A DNA stretch of 64,000 nt from Vibrio nereis NBRC 15637 (GCF_001591105.1 NZ_BCUD01000011.1:1-64000); one strand, 5' to 3'; counted from the first letter of the stretch, positions 26,754 through 36,222 are shown. Numbers and translations: made by a program. Notes: a model not told the origin generated them from the letters alone.

Positions 26754-28166
26754 ATGTCGATGCGTCCCATTGCTTTGTTGATTGGTTGCTTAGGTTTGTA
26801 TGCCCCGCTCACCCACAGTGCGGCGATCAGTTTTGAACAAGCTTGGCAGGTTTTACAGCAAGAAAACAACTCACTGGCCGCTCAGCGTTCTAATGTCGAA
26901 CGCTATCAGCACCTGCAAAACGCAACCGACAGCCTCAACCTTCCCTCGATTACTGTCGGCGCAAACTACACGCGTTTAGATACAGATGTAACCGTTTCCG
27001 GAAAGCAATTGTTCGAAAGTACTGGCGGTTCTCTACCTGATTTGAGTGCGGTACCTATTCCTGGTCTTGCTAACCTAATCGCTGGAGCAGCGGCCACAAC
27101 CTCGACGATTACGGAACGCGAGATTTTCACTTCTTCCATCCGAGCTATTTGGCCGATTTTCACTGGTGGTCGAATCAACGCCGCGCAATCAGCAGCCGAA
27201 GGTAAAAAAGACCAAGCGCAAAGTGAGTTGGCGATGGAAACGCAAGCCCGCTTTGAAGATTTAAGTAAATACTACTTTTCCGTATTGCTTGCTCAAGAGG
27301 TGGTGCAAACACGCCAGCTAGTCGAACAAGGCCTCACTAAACATAGAGATGATGCCCTTAAGCTAGAACAGCAAGGGCAAATTGCTCGTGTTGAACGTTT
27401 GCAAGCCGAGTCGGCCTTAGATCAAGCAACAATCGAACGTAAAAAAGCCGAGAAAAATCTTGAGATAGCAAAAGCCGCCTTAACTCAAATTCTGAACCAA
27501 GACTCAGCGGTCGAACCGGCCGATGCGCTTTTCATCAATTCCACTCTGCCGCCGCTGAATGTGTTCATTGAACGCACACTGGAGACTTATCCTGGTCTTG
27601 ATTTGCTCGATGCCAAAGAACAGCAAGCTAATAGCCTGATTAAAGCCGAAAAAGGTAAGTACTACCCAGAAGTCTACTTATACGGAAACTACAGCCTTCA
27701 TGAAGATGACTCTCTAGCCAGCCAAATGAAACCAGATTGGTTGGTAGGTGTAGGAGTCAATGTTCCCTTGCTTGAATCTAGCGGTAGAACCGACCAAGTT
27801 CGCGCAGCGCACAGTGCGGTTTCACAGGTGAAATATTTGAAAGCGCAAGCCAAGCAAGATTTAAGCGTACTGGTGCAAAAAACGTATCTTGAAGCGCAAC
27901 AAGCACAAGAAGAGGTGCAAGGTTTAGAGTCTTCTATCTTACTGGCCGACGAAAACCTCAAACTCAGACAAAAAGCATTCTCGCAAGGTTTGTCTACATC
28001 AACTGATGTTGTCGACGCACAGCTTTATGTGGCCAGCGTGCAAACACAAAAAGCCGCGGCAAGTTTCAATTATTTACTCTCGCTGTCCAAACTGCTTGCC
28101 CTTTCAAGTGAAATGGACGCTTTTAGCCAGTACCAACACAACGCAATTAAGATTTCGAATAAATAA
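26754..28166 (+). CDS. TolC-family outer-membrane efflux protein
   Basis: A 470-residue outer-membrane factor with a signal peptide (about 1-22, ending HSAA). Two OEP halves follow, with strand-forming segments (TVGANYTRLDTDVTVSG; VYLYGNYSLHEDDSLAS) and long coiled helices rich in Gln, Glu and Ala. The start is ATG at 26754. It heads a four-gene unit with a membrane-fusion protein 10 bases on and two ABC-2 permeases, so it should be the exit duct of that exporter. The cargo is unknown. Confidence 0.9.
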   Translation: MSMRPIALLIGCLGLYAPLTHSAAISFEQAWQVLQQENNSLAAQRSNVERYQHLQNATDSLNLPSITVGANYTRLDTDVTVSGKQLFESTGGSLPDLSAVPIPGLANLIAGAAATTSTITEREIFTSSIRAIWPIFTGGRINAAQSAAEGKKDQAQSELAMETQARFEDLSKYYFSVLLAQEVVQTRQLVEQGLTKHRDDALKLEQQGQIARVERLQAESALDQATIERKKAEKNLEIAKAALTQILNQDSAVEPADALFINSTLPPLNVFIERTLETYPGLDLLDAKEQQANSLIKAEKGKYYPEVYLYGNYSLHEDDSLASQMKPDWLVGVGVNVPLLESSGRTDQVRAAHSAVSQVKYLKAQAKQDLSVLVQKTYLEAQQAQEEVQGLESSILLADENLKLRQKAFSQGLSTSTDVVDAQLYVASVQTQKAAASFNYLLSLSKLLALSSEMDAFSQYQHNAIKISNK

Positions 28167-28175
28167 GGATCTAAG

Positions 28176-29153
28176 ATGAAAAATGCCAAACCACTTGTTC
28201 TTAAGGCTGCCGCATTAGCCCTAGCATCTTGGGTCGGATACAGCTTTTACCAGGCTTACCAACCTAAGCCTGTTCGTCTGCAAGGCCAAATTGAATCACA
28301 GCAATACAGTATTTCCTCCAAAGTCCCGGGGCGTATCGATCAAGTATTGGTTCGCAAAGGCGAGCACGTAGAAAAAGGTCAGCTAGTTTTTACCCTTCAC
28401 AGCCCAGAAATCGAAGCAAAGCTAGAGCAAGCCAAAGCGGGCGAAAAAGCAGCTGACGCATTAGCTATGGAAGCAGAGAAAGGCGCGCGTACCCAGCAAG
28501 TTCAAGCGGCTAAAGATCAATGGTTGAAAGCCAAAGCTGCAACAGCGCTACGAGAAAAAACCTACCTACGCGTGAATAATTTGTACAAAGATGGCGTGAT
28601 TGCCGAGCAAAAACGTGACGAAGCCAAAACACAGTGGGATGCAGCCAAATACACCGAAAGTGCCGCGCTGCAAATGTATCAAATGGCGAAAGAAGGTGCG
28701 CGCAATGAAACCAAGATAGCCGCGGCAGAGAAAGCACGTATGGCAGCAGGCGCGGTAGCAGAAGTCGAAGCTTACGCACAAGATACTTCCATCAAAAGTT
28801 GGTTTGAAGGCGAAGTGTCGCAAGTGCTACTGCAAAGTGGTGAATTGGCTCCGCAAGGCTTCCCTGTTGTGACCGTGATTGACACCCAAGATTCTTGGGC
28901 GGTTTTAAATGTGCGTGAAGATTACCTAAAACATTTTACAAAAGACGCAACGTTCGCCGCTTATGTGCCCGCACTGGATAAAGAAGTGAACTTCAAGGTG
29001 ACACACATTGCCGCAATGGGTGACTTTGCGACATGGCGTTCAACTGATGCTTCTCAAGGGTTTGATCTTAGGACATTTGAAGTGGAAGCTCGCCCAACCC
29101 AACCGATAGACGAGTTGAGAATGGGTATGAGTTTAGCCGTCGAGTTGAACTGA
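28176..29153 (+). CDS. HlyD-family membrane-fusion (periplasmic adaptor) protein
   Basis: A 325-residue adaptor with one N-terminal membrane anchor (about 8-27). It has a lipoyl/biotinyl-like half motif (ISSKVPGRIDQVLVRKGEHV), a long coiled-coil hairpin (about 85-200), the second lipoyl half (DTSIKSWFEGEVSQVLLQSG) and a beta-barrel domain. It links the inner-membrane permeases to the TolC-like duct. It resembles YhiI/YbhG-type adaptors, which partner ABC-2 permeases. The gap to the next gene is 25 bases. Confidence 0.9.
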   Translation: MKNAKPLVLKAAALALASWVGYSFYQAYQPKPVRLQGQIESQQYSISSKVPGRIDQVLVRKGEHVEKGQLVFTLHSPEIEAKLEQAKAGEKAADALAMEAEKGARTQQVQAAKDQWLKAKAATALREKTYLRVNNLYKDGVIAEQKRDEAKTQWDAAKYTESAALQMYQMAKEGARNETKIAAAEKARMAAGAVAEVEAYAQDTSIKSWFEGEVSQVLLQSGELAPQGFPVVTVIDTQDSWAVLNVREDYLKHFTKDATFAAYVPALDKEVNFKVTHIAAMGDFATWRSTDASQGFDLRTFEVEARPTQPIDELRMGMSLAVELN

Positions 29154-29178
29154 GCGAACGGATAAGTCGAACAGAAAT

Positions 29179-30339
29179 ATGCGCAAACAACTCTCCTCAC
29201 AATTGTCTATCATCCGGCGCGATAAGTGGCTGCTCTCTAGCTTGACTTGGCTACCGATCGCTCTGGCTGTCATGATTTGGGCCATTTTCTCTCAGGGGAT
29301 AGCCCGCGACTTGCCTATCGGTGTGGTGAATTTTGCCCCGGGAAAATTATCACAGCAGCTGGTTCGCTATTACGATGCAACTTCTACCATGAGCGTGCGT
29401 CAACAATATTCGGACGTAACCCAAGCAAAAGATGCCCTAGTACGTGGTGACATTTATGCCTATGCCGTGATCCCTTCTCAGTTCGACTCAGATATCTACA
29501 AAAAACTCGCGCCTCAAGTCAGTGTGTATTACAACAGCCAAATGATTTTGGTCGGTAAGCTGCTTAGCTCGGCATTTACTCAAGCGCAAGGCACGTTTAA
29601 CGCACAGTTAAGTACCATAAGCAATATGGCAAAAGGTGACGCCACGTTATTATCTGCAATGGGGCAAGCCGTTCCGGTTAGAACGCAAATTACACCGCTG
29701 TTTAATAAGAACTCTAACTACGCACAATTTCTTGTGTCCGCCATTATTCCTGCACTTTGGCAAATTGTGGTGGTGGTGAGCACCATTTTGATCTTGGCCG
29801 CCAATCACAGGGACAAAGGGTTACAACCTTGGCTAAGCACTTCACCTATTAGATCTGTTGTGCGTACCCTACTTCCCTATACATTGGTATTTGCGCTGCA
29901 AGGGTTCGCTTTCTTGATGTGGTTTTATCTTGGTTTTGAGTGGCCAATGAATGGCAGCTTTGAAGTCATTTTACTTGCGCAGTGGATCACGCTGATCGCC
30001 TGTATGATTATGGGGAGCTTATTCTTCTTCCTGACTTTAGATCCCGCTCGTGCAATGAGCTTTGCTGGCGCATTTACCGCACCAAGCTTTGCCTTTATGG
30101 GGATCACCTTCCCCGTCACCGACATGAACAACCTAGCGCAGTGGTGGCGAGGCCTGTTACCCGCAAGCCATTATATTGAAGTACAAGTGAGCCAGGTCAG
30201 TTATGGGCATGCATGGTATGAGTCCCTTAGTCATCTGACTCCGATGCTAGGTTACATTTTACCGCTATTGCTGTGTATTGCCTTGATTCATAAACACCTA
30301 AAAGCCACTCAACAAATTGCGTTGAAGGAATCGGCATGA
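29179..30339 (+). CDS. ABC-2 type transporter permease (first of two)
   Basis: A 386-residue permease of the ABC2_membrane_3 type (YhhJ/YbhR-like). There is an N-terminal helix (about 20-37), a large periplasmic domain (about 45-180) and then five helices (AIIPALWQIVVVVSTILILA onward). Its stop overlaps the next start by four bases (ATGA), so the two permeases are translationally coupled and probably form a heterodimer. The nucleotide-binding subunit expected for this family is not in the cluster. Confidence 0.87.
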   Translation: MRKQLSSQLSIIRRDKWLLSSLTWLPIALAVMIWAIFSQGIARDLPIGVVNFAPGKLSQQLVRYYDATSTMSVRQQYSDVTQAKDALVRGDIYAYAVIPSQFDSDIYKKLAPQVSVYYNSQMILVGKLLSSAFTQAQGTFNAQLSTISNMAKGDATLLSAMGQAVPVRTQITPLFNKNSNYAQFLVSAIIPALWQIVVVVSTILILAANHRDKGLQPWLSTSPIRSVVRTLLPYTLVFALQGFAFLMWFYLGFEWPMNGSFEVILLAQWITLIACMIMGSLFFFLTLDPARAMSFAGAFTAPSFAFMGITFPVTDMNNLAQWWRGLLPASHYIEVQVSQVSYGHAWYESLSHLTPMLGYILPLLLCIALIHKHLKATQQIALKESA

Positions 30340-31487
30340 ACTTGTTTACTCTAATAAAAGCAGAGCTCAAAGCGTTACTAAGCAACCCAGTGGTTGTACT
30401 GACAGTATTCGGCGGAGTGGTGTTTTACTCTTTCTTGTACCCACTTCCGTACAGCAGTCAAACCCCAAGAGAACAACATATCAGCGTTGTGAACTTGGAT
30501 ATGAGTCAGACCAGCTTTAAATTGGAACGGATGGTCGATGCCACGCCTCAGGTCAAAGTCGTGAGACGTGACCACACACTAGAGCAAGCTCGCGATGCCT
30601 TTATGAAGGGTGACGTTAGCGGCATTTTGGTGATTCCAGAGCATTTTTACAAAGACATACTGCTCGGCAAGAGCCCTACCCTAGCGTATGCAGGTGACGC
30701 GTCTTACTTCTTGGTTTACGGCACGATTGTAGAAGGTTTAGCCAAAGCGGGGGGAACACTGGCCGCGCAGACCAAAGTCACCAAATTGCTATTAGATGGT
30801 CAGCCACTTGCACTGGCCGCGGATCAATACGCCGCGACTCAACTCAACCTTAAGCCAACCTTTAACCCACGCATGGGGTATGTGGATTACGTTGTACCCG
30901 CCGTGTTTGTGTTGATTCTGCAACAAACCATGGCCATGGCGTCAGGTTTGATGGTAGGCACACAAAAACTGGGCAAAGGTTATTGGCGTAAGGTTCACCC
31001 TGCCCGACTGCTGGTGGTCCGTTTTACCTTGCTTACCGCCATCTACTATGTGCTAAGTATGTACTACTTCGGCGCGAGCTTTTCGCTGCAAGGCGTCAGT
31101 CAACTCGCCCACGCTAGTCAATTGCTCACTCTGCTATTGCCATTTTTGATCGCCTCGTGCGCAATCGGTATTTGGCTGGGTTCTATCACCCCAAGGCGAG
31201 AGCTGGTGACTTTGGTAGTGCTAGTCAGCTCTATGCCGCTGGTGTTTAGTGCTGGCTTTATCTGGCCTGTTGAAGCCATTCCATCACCGATTGTTTGGCT
31301 TTCACAACTATTCCCAAGCACGCCAGCAATCCAAAGCTTCTTGGCATTAAATCAAATGGGCGCCGACTGGACACAAATCCGCGTAGAGTATTCACAGCTC
31401 TGGTTACAAGCTGCTGTTTGGTGCTTAGTGGGTTATTTTTCGTATCAGAAGAGTGTGAATCTGGATTTTAGAGCGGCTAGGTATTGA
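30336..31487 (+). CDS. ABC-2 type transporter permease (second of two)
   Basis: A 383-residue protein with the same plan as the preceding permease: an N-terminal helix (about 18-36), a periplasmic domain with a repeated ISVVNLDMSQTS-like start, and about five C-terminal helices. The two look like diverged duplicates. It begins with an ATGA overlap and ends the operon. No ATPase gene follows; the next coding region is an unrelated lipoprotein in AT-rich DNA. The pump must borrow an ATPase from elsewhere or use another energy source. Confidence 0.87.
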   Translation: MNLFTLIKAELKALLSNPVVVLTVFGGVVFYSFLYPLPYSSQTPREQHISVVNLDMSQTSFKLERMVDATPQVKVVRRDHTLEQARDAFMKGDVSGILVIPEHFYKDILLGKSPTLAYAGDASYFLVYGTIVEGLAKAGGTLAAQTKVTKLLLDGQPLALAADQYAATQLNLKPTFNPRMGYVDYVVPAVFVLILQQTMAMASGLMVGTQKLGKGYWRKVHPARLLVVRFTLLTAIYYVLSMYYFGASFSLQGVSQLAHASQLLTLLLPFLIASCAIGIWLGSITPRRELVTLVVLVSSMPLVFSAGFIWPVEAIPSPIVWLSQLFPSTPAIQSFLALNQMGADWTQIRVEYSQLWLQAAVWCLVGYFSYQKSVNLDFRAARY

Positions 31488-31794
31488 CCTGTTTATTGTT
31501 TGTTAAAAGGGGATTTCCTTGGCTACCTAATAATCATCAATTTTAAACTACAGTTTAAACTACAGAGTGAAGGCTATTATTTCCGTTATCATAAGGAAAT
31601 AATAGCTTTAACAAACTACGGAACATGCTTACAAATTATAAACCAATCACTATTCTTTAAAAGAACCAAAACCGCTACTTATAATATTTCACTTTCCTAT
31701 TAATAATTTAATACTTAATTTTTATGTATAGCATTCATGCTTTAAATTCAATGTGTTACAATGCCTGCCGTTATTTCAACGTCTAGGTTATAAT
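31488..31794. other. AT-rich intergenic region with a direct repeat and a 12-bp perfect hairpin
   Basis: This 307-bp gap is strikingly AT-rich relative to its neighbours. It holds a tandem 12-bp repeat, TTTAAACTACAG at 31542-31553 and again at 31554-31565. Eight bases on is a perfect inverted repeat, GCTATTATTTCC (31573-31584) with GGAAATAATAGC (31595-31606). No T-run follows. A 67-codon open frame here lacks a ribosome site and I do not call it. The region should also carry the lipoprotein's promoter. Confidence 0.7.
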
Positions 31795-32436
31795 ATGTTT
31801 AAAAAAATCTCTTTGCTATTTGGCTTAATTATTTTATCTGGTTGTGCAACACACGGTGTAGTAACAGTACCAGTGCAGAGCGCAGTAGAAAATCCAGCTT
31901 TTACTGATAAAACTTTTTCAACAAAACTTTATTATAGTCAACCGAAACCTGGGATATTTTCCAGCGGAGAAGTTCTACCGATGAAACCGATTGAAGAGTC
32001 GGAATTATCCGTAGGTGCAAGTCGTGTTTTAGCGCGTTACAATGAGCTATTAACAAACCAATTACCAATGAATACCAAAGTGACCTCTAGTGAGAATGGT
32101 GATTTTCTATTCATTACAGAATTGCAAGCTAAAGATAAATCTGGCCCAGCATACGCAGACTATGACATGGCTTTAAGCACAGGTAAAAAACTCCTGACCT
32201 TGGGACTTGGCTCATCAGAGTACACTATTATTGCTGATTTTGATGTGACTTATAAGTTGCTAGATCGTAATGGTAAGTTACTACTTCAAGATACATACAC
32301 TGTCCATGATGAAGTAGATCATGAACGTGGTGGATTTGATGGTTTTGATATTGGCCAAGACTTAGCTGCTAAATTATTAGAAAAGAACATTGTTACTACA
32401 ATGCACGATTTCTTCTCTAAAACGAATCAGATTTAA
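31795..32436 (+). CDS. Predicted lipoprotein of unknown function
   Basis: A 213-residue protein with a clear lipobox (LIILSGCATHG; Cys at about residue 18). I chose the ATG at 31795, which gives the proper lysine-rich signal start (MFKKISLLFG) with an AGG-like site upstream; the frame extends to 31753. After the signal it is soluble and slightly acidic, with alternating strands (FLFITELQAKDKSGPAYADY; IIADFDVTYKLLDRNGKLLL) that suggest a beta-rich periplasmic or surface domain. I do not recognise the family. Base composition is more AT-rich than that of its neighbours, which suggests later acquisition. Confidence 0.75.
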   Translation: MFKKISLLFGLIILSGCATHGVVTVPVQSAVENPAFTDKTFSTKLYYSQPKPGIFSSGEVLPMKPIEESELSVGASRVLARYNELLTNQLPMNTKVTSSENGDFLFITELQAKDKSGPAYADYDMALSTGKKLLTLGLGSSEYTIIADFDVTYKLLDRNGKLLLQDTYTVHDEVDHERGGFDGFDIGQDLAAKLLEKNIVTTMHDFFSKTNQI

Positions 32437-32525
32437 TTAGTTTCAAACTAAAGAAATATTACTGAAAACAGGTCTAAAGCTGATTTCCCCTTAACGTATT
32501 TTATATGTTTAGCTCCTGACTATTT

Positions 32526-32556
32526 ATAAAAAAGGCTTGGCGCATTGCCAAGCCTT
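32526..32556 (-). terminator. Intrinsic terminator of the periplasmic nucleotidase gene
   Basis: A 10-bp stem, AAGGCTTGGC (32532-32541) with GCCAAGCCTT (32547-32556), loop GCATT. On the minus strand it is followed by a run of T. Confidence 0.85.
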
Positions 32557-32578
32557 TGTCGTTATTGCTTTAGAAAAA

Positions 32579-34495
32579 TTAGTTTAAAGCTTCAATCAGA
32601 ATCAATTCACGCTCTAGGGTGACCTTTTCTGCACCTCTTGCTTTAGCTAGCTTGTCTTTACGTACCTTCATTGCTTCTTTCTTGGCTTTATCAGAACCAA
32701 ACAGCAGTGGCTTCACATTGATAGAAGCGATGTTGCTATAACGGCCATCTTCGCTGCTTGGAACATCCAATTTGCCGCTGTTGATCAGCTCTTTTACTAC
32801 CTCACGCTGCTTGGCGTATTGGTTGTCTAGGCCTTTCAGCGTCCAGCGCTGCATTGGCTTGCCAGTGTAAACACCCTTCTTCTCTTCGGTTAGATAGCGA
32901 ATAGTCAAGTTGCGAATAGTGCCTTGCTCTTCACCGTATTCTGCTTCGGTATCAAACAATACTGGGAAGTCACGTCCTTCTAACACACCACCTTTTTTGG
33001 TGAGATGCCCCATTCGGTAGCTGTTCATACCGATGCGGATTTCAGTATCATCTTGCACCATTTTGCCATCAGCAAACTTCAGATCCGTGATGCGATCGCC
33101 TTTAGGTTTGGTCAGATCGATGGTGTACGTGACACCCGCGAAGAAATCATTGGTCGAGTATTTTGAAGCGCGTCGTTCAGGGTCAAAGCTATATGTCACA
33201 TCTCCCGGTTTGACCGAATTAAAGTAGCCTGCCGACCACTCCATATAGGTTTTCAGCTCTTTACCCGTCATCTTATAAACGGTGATCTCGCCACCCGCAT
33301 ATTGGTAGTTATAGGCAATATCTTTCGCTTTGATTGGGCCAACATCCAATTCCGCGTTGTCGTTATCAATCTGAAGGGCAATCACGTTTGCTTTAGGCGC
33401 GTAAAAGAAGCTCGCCTCTTGGAAAAGTGCGCTGATACCCGTATCTTGAATATGAACTTGAGGGATACCGCGGATCTCATTTTCAGGCACTAAATCCACA
33501 CCTTTCAGCTCAGCCACTTCGCGGTTAGCCATCTCGCGCAGGCGCTTATGATAAGGCTGGTAAAGCGTTTCCATTTTCTTATCGGAGTCGATACCTTTGA
33601 TCTTATACGTAAAGCTGTCTTTGTTAATCAAAGTGAATTGGCCATCGCGCTCTTCAAACTGAAGATCAATGCGCGACAGTGCGCGTCCATACTTATCTGG
33701 TTCAGTCACGATAACGCCATTCACGACTGCTTTGTCGATACGCGTATGCATATGACCAGCAACAATCGCATCTAGCTCAGGGTTGGCATTGGCAATATCC
33801 GTCACGCCGGTATTGGCGATGTCGTTCTCATTCTCTAGGCCCATATGCGCGACCAAAACAATCGCATCGACTTTGTTATCGATTTCAGCAATCAGCTTTT
33901 TCACTTCAAGAGTTGGGTTAGTGAATGTCACCCCTTCTAGACGGTTAGTACCTTCAGCAAAGACCTGCGTCATTGGTGTATCCATACCAATCACACCAAT
34001 CTTGATGCCGTTTTTCTCAATTACGGTGTAACCCGGCAAGAACGGATTACCGTCTGGGCGCTTAATGTTTCCACCCAAGGAGTGGCCTTTAAACTGGGTC
34101 AAAGATCGGTTTAGTACATTGAGCCCAAAATCGAATTCGTGGTTACCCAAGACCCAAACGTCGTACTTCATTTCGTTGAAGCCTAGCATCATTGGATCGA
34201 TCGGTTCATCTTTAAACGTTTCAACAAAGTTGCCTTGGATAGTGTCACCTGCATCAACCAAAATCACATTTGGTTGCTCTTGGCGAATGGATTTTACCTT
34301 GGTGGCAATTTGACTCAGGCTACCACGCATATTGAGCTTGTCGGCTGCGTAGTCCCAAGGCATAAAGTGACCATGTAAGTCAGATGTACCCAAAACGGTG
34401 ACTTGGTGAATATCACCATCCGCGGCCCATGCTGGTAGTGAGAGGGAGAGTAAGATAGCGCTAGAGAGGAGGTTCTTCTTCATGTCGTTATTCAT
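32579..34495 (-). CDS. Periplasmic bifunctional metallophosphatase / 5'-nucleotidase
   Basis: A 638-residue exported enzyme with a signal peptide (about 1-24, ending AWA-A). The N-terminal metallophosphatase domain shows the dimetal motifs SDLHGH, DAGDTIQGN, LGNHEFDFG, and later AHMGLENE and GHMHTRI. The C-terminal 5'-nucleotidase domain (about 345-560) binds the substrate. It probably releases nucleosides and phosphate from periplasmic nucleotides; UDP-sugar or cyclic-nucleotide activity cannot be excluded. The start ATG at 34495 lacks a strong Shine-Dalgarno, and an ATG at 34483 is an alternative. It is monocistronic. Confidence 0.88.
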   Translation of the reverse strand: MNNDMKKNLLSSAILLSLSLPAWAADGDIHQVTVLGTSDLHGHFMPWDYAADKLNMRGSLSQIATKVKSIRQEQPNVILVDAGDTIQGNFVETFKDEPIDPMMLGFNEMKYDVWVLGNHEFDFGLNVLNRSLTQFKGHSLGGNIKRPDGNPFLPGYTVIEKNGIKIGVIGMDTPMTQVFAEGTNRLEGVTFTNPTLEVKKLIAEIDNKVDAIVLVAHMGLENENDIANTGVTDIANANPELDAIVAGHMHTRIDKAVVNGVIVTEPDKYGRALSRIDLQFEERDGQFTLINKDSFTYKIKGIDSDKKMETLYQPYHKRLREMANREVAELKGVDLVPENEIRGIPQVHIQDTGISALFQEASFFYAPKANVIALQIDNDNAELDVGPIKAKDIAYNYQYAGGEITVYKMTGKELKTYMEWSAGYFNSVKPGDVTYSFDPERRASKYSTNDFFAGVTYTIDLTKPKGDRITDLKFADGKMVQDDTEIRIGMNSYRMGHLTKKGGVLEGRDFPVLFDTEAEYGEEQGTIRNLTIRYLTEEKKGVYTGKPMQRWTLKGLDNQYAKQREVVKELINSGKLDVPSSEDGRYSNIASINVKPLLFGSDKAKKEAMKVRKDKLAKARGAEKVTLERELILIEALN

Positions 34496-34739
34496 TCTGT
34501 TGTAAATAAATCGCGCGCATAATATTTTAGATTCAAAGCTCTAAATGTGACCAGTGACAACTTTAAACAATCACATAACATATACTTACATAGATATGAG
34601 AGATGACACTCACATTTCATCAGGCATTCTTAGTACTAGGTGACTAGGCTCTTTACCTGCAGCGATTGACTGATACAACAAAGGCGACCATTAAGATCGC
34701 CTTTATGCAGATACCAGCCACTTTGTTTACTCTGTCATA

Positions 34740-35198
34740 CTATTCAAGAGTAGGTTCAGGTAAAACCGGAGGCGTGCTGTCCATATAGGTGAGGAAATTT
34801 TCCCAGATCACATGCGTTCGTTGCTTGGTCAATTGAGTCTGACACGTTATACCCATCACTCCCCTAATCGTACCTTCACGCCACTGGGTGTAAACTGAGT
34901 CGCAGTGTGAATCCACGTAGCCTTGCCATGCGACTTGAGCCTCTTTAATCGCTTTAATCAACTCAGGGTCATACGAATTGTGTTTGAAGCTCGCTTGCAA
35001 ATAGGCATTCATTTTGTCCTCCGCTCGGCCCAATTCCAGCCCAGCGCAATAATTGATATCTAAGGTGGAAATGGCATTATCACAATCCACCGCTTCTTCT
35101 GCGTAAGACGTAAAAGACACAGCAGTCAGCAATAAGAACAAAGATTTACGTAGTGAAAACAAGTAGTGCTCCTTAAATGAAATAAAGCTCATATTCAT
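34740..35198 (-). CDS. LprI/DUF1311-family exported protein
   Basis: A 152-residue protein with a signal peptide (ending SYAEE). A Cys-containing domain follows that matches the lysozyme-inhibitor LprI N-terminal (DUF1311) pattern: DCDNAISTLDINYCAG, then a helix with AYLQASFKHN, then VAWQGYVDSHCDSVY and ITCQTQLTKQRT. The four spaced cysteines probably form two disulfides. Inhibition of lysozyme is known for LprI of Mycobacterium and is only a possibility here. The ATG at 35198 follows AGG, and an ATG two codons later is also possible. A weak hairpin (34680-34704) lies downstream. Confidence 0.75.
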   Translation of the reverse strand: MNMSFISFKEHYLFSLRKSLFLLLTAVSFTSYAEEAVDCDNAISTLDINYCAGLELGRAEDKMNAYLQASFKHNSYDPELIKAIKEAQVAWQGYVDSHCDSVYTQWREGTIRGVMGITCQTQLTKQRTHVIWENFLTYMDSTPPVLPEPTLE

Positions 35199-35249
35199 AC
35201 CAGCCTAGCACGTTTAGTGTTTCCTTGACGGTACAAAGCATAACTCTGA

Positions 35250-35498
35250 CTATGGATTAAAACGCACTTCGCGAAAATGAGGGTTGTCGTCAATAACTTC
35301 CAAAACTGAAAGCTGGTTGAGTTCCACCAGCACGTTAGTTCCGCCTTGATCCACTTTAATGCACTCTTCTTTTTCTTGGTTTCGCGCCGTATCCATCGCT
35401 GTCCCTTCAATTACCTTTCCCGATTTCAAAGTCAGACGGATTGAAAACCGGTACATGCACGCGATTTCGATGTAATCATATTCGTTGCAGCTGATCAT
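35250..35498 (-). CDS. rof: Rho-binding antiterminator (Rof/YaeO family)
   Basis: An 82-residue Sm-like fold protein. It matches the E. coli Rof pattern: an N-terminal ISCNEYDYIEIAC, then beta strands (SIRLTLKSGKVIEG; CIKVDQGGTNVLVELNQL). Rof binds Rho hexamers and blocks RNA entry, reducing transcription termination. I chose the ATG at 35498 because AGGAGG lies nine bases upstream; the frame opens at 35525. It is 51 bases upstream of the LprI-like gene and may be co-transcribed with it. Confidence 0.85.
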   Translation of the reverse strand: MISCNEYDYIEIACMYRFSIRLTLKSGKVIEGTAMDTARNQEKEECIKVDQGGTNVLVELNQLSVLEVIDDNPHFREVRFNP

Positions 35499-35641
35499 AG
35501 GCCACCCTCCTACATTTTTGCCCAATACACGCTTATTTTGACTAATACTCGATCGATACCGAGCAAAGATTCAAGCGTTTTCTTTATTTGATTTGTGTGA
35601 GCTTATACAATGCTAAAAACATCGAATATTACGGAAATACC

Positions 35642-36163
35642 ATGGCAAAACTAACGCTTCAAGAACAGATGCTAAAAGCAGGCTTAGTGAATGAGAAGAA
35701 ACTCAAAAAGGCTAAAAAAGGTTCTAAAAAGTCCCGCGTACAAGCACGTGAAGTAAAAGCAGCAGTAGAAGAAAGCAAACGCCTTCAGCAAGAGCGTGAC
35801 AAAGAGTTAAACACTCAACAAAAAGAACAGCGGCTAACTAAAGAGATCCAAGCACAGATTAAGCAACTGATCGAGATGAACAAGCTGGAACTGACTGACG
35901 GCGATATTAAATACAATTTCACTGATGGCACGCTTGTAAAATCTTTGTATGTGCCTTCACTCATTCGCGATCAATTGGCCAAAGGTATTTTATCTATAGC
36001 TCGCTATGAAGAGACCTACGTTGTCATCCCATCTAGCGTGGCGAAAAAGATTGCTCAGCGCGATGAGAACGCCATCATTGAACAAAATGAATCAGACTCA
36101 GACAGCTTCGATGAAGATGACCCATACGCAGATTTCGTCGTACCTGACGATTTAATGTGGTAA
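35642..36163 (+). CDS. DUF2058 domain-containing protein (YaiL-like)
   Basis: A 173-residue soluble protein. It has a Lys-rich N-terminus (LTLQEQMLKAGLVNEKKLKK), a charged coiled coil (about 35-75), then a small globular domain (about 80-140; DIKYNFTDGTLVKSLYVP) and an acidic tail (DSDSFDEDDPYADFV). This is the DUF2058 layout of E. coli YaiL. Function is unknown; the basic/acidic segments suggest nucleic-acid or ribosome association (inference). I chose the ATG at 35642, since the frame upstream is not conserved-looking. A stem at 36176-36200 follows without a T-run. Confidence 0.85.
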   Translation: MAKLTLQEQMLKAGLVNEKKLKKAKKGSKKSRVQAREVKAAVEESKRLQQERDKELNTQQKEQRLTKEIQAQIKQLIEMNKLELTDGDIKYNFTDGTLVKSLYVPSLIRDQLAKGILSIARYEETYVVIPSSVAKKIAQRDENAIIEQNESDSDSFDEDDPYADFVVPDDLMW

Positions 36164-36222
36164 CCATATCACCTACCCAGTAACTTTTCGGGTTACTGGG
36201 CCTACATAAAATAATAAGAAAA

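Noticed and set aside
31601..31620. TTTAACAAAC next to the hairpin as an integron attC site
   Set aside because: The paired core sites and typical attC secondary structure are absent; the resemblance is limited to a short AT-rich string.
31500..31703. 67-codon open frame in the AT-rich gap
   Set aside because: No ribosome site, overlaps the tandem repeat and hairpin, and has low-complexity composition expected of AT-rich non-coding DNA.
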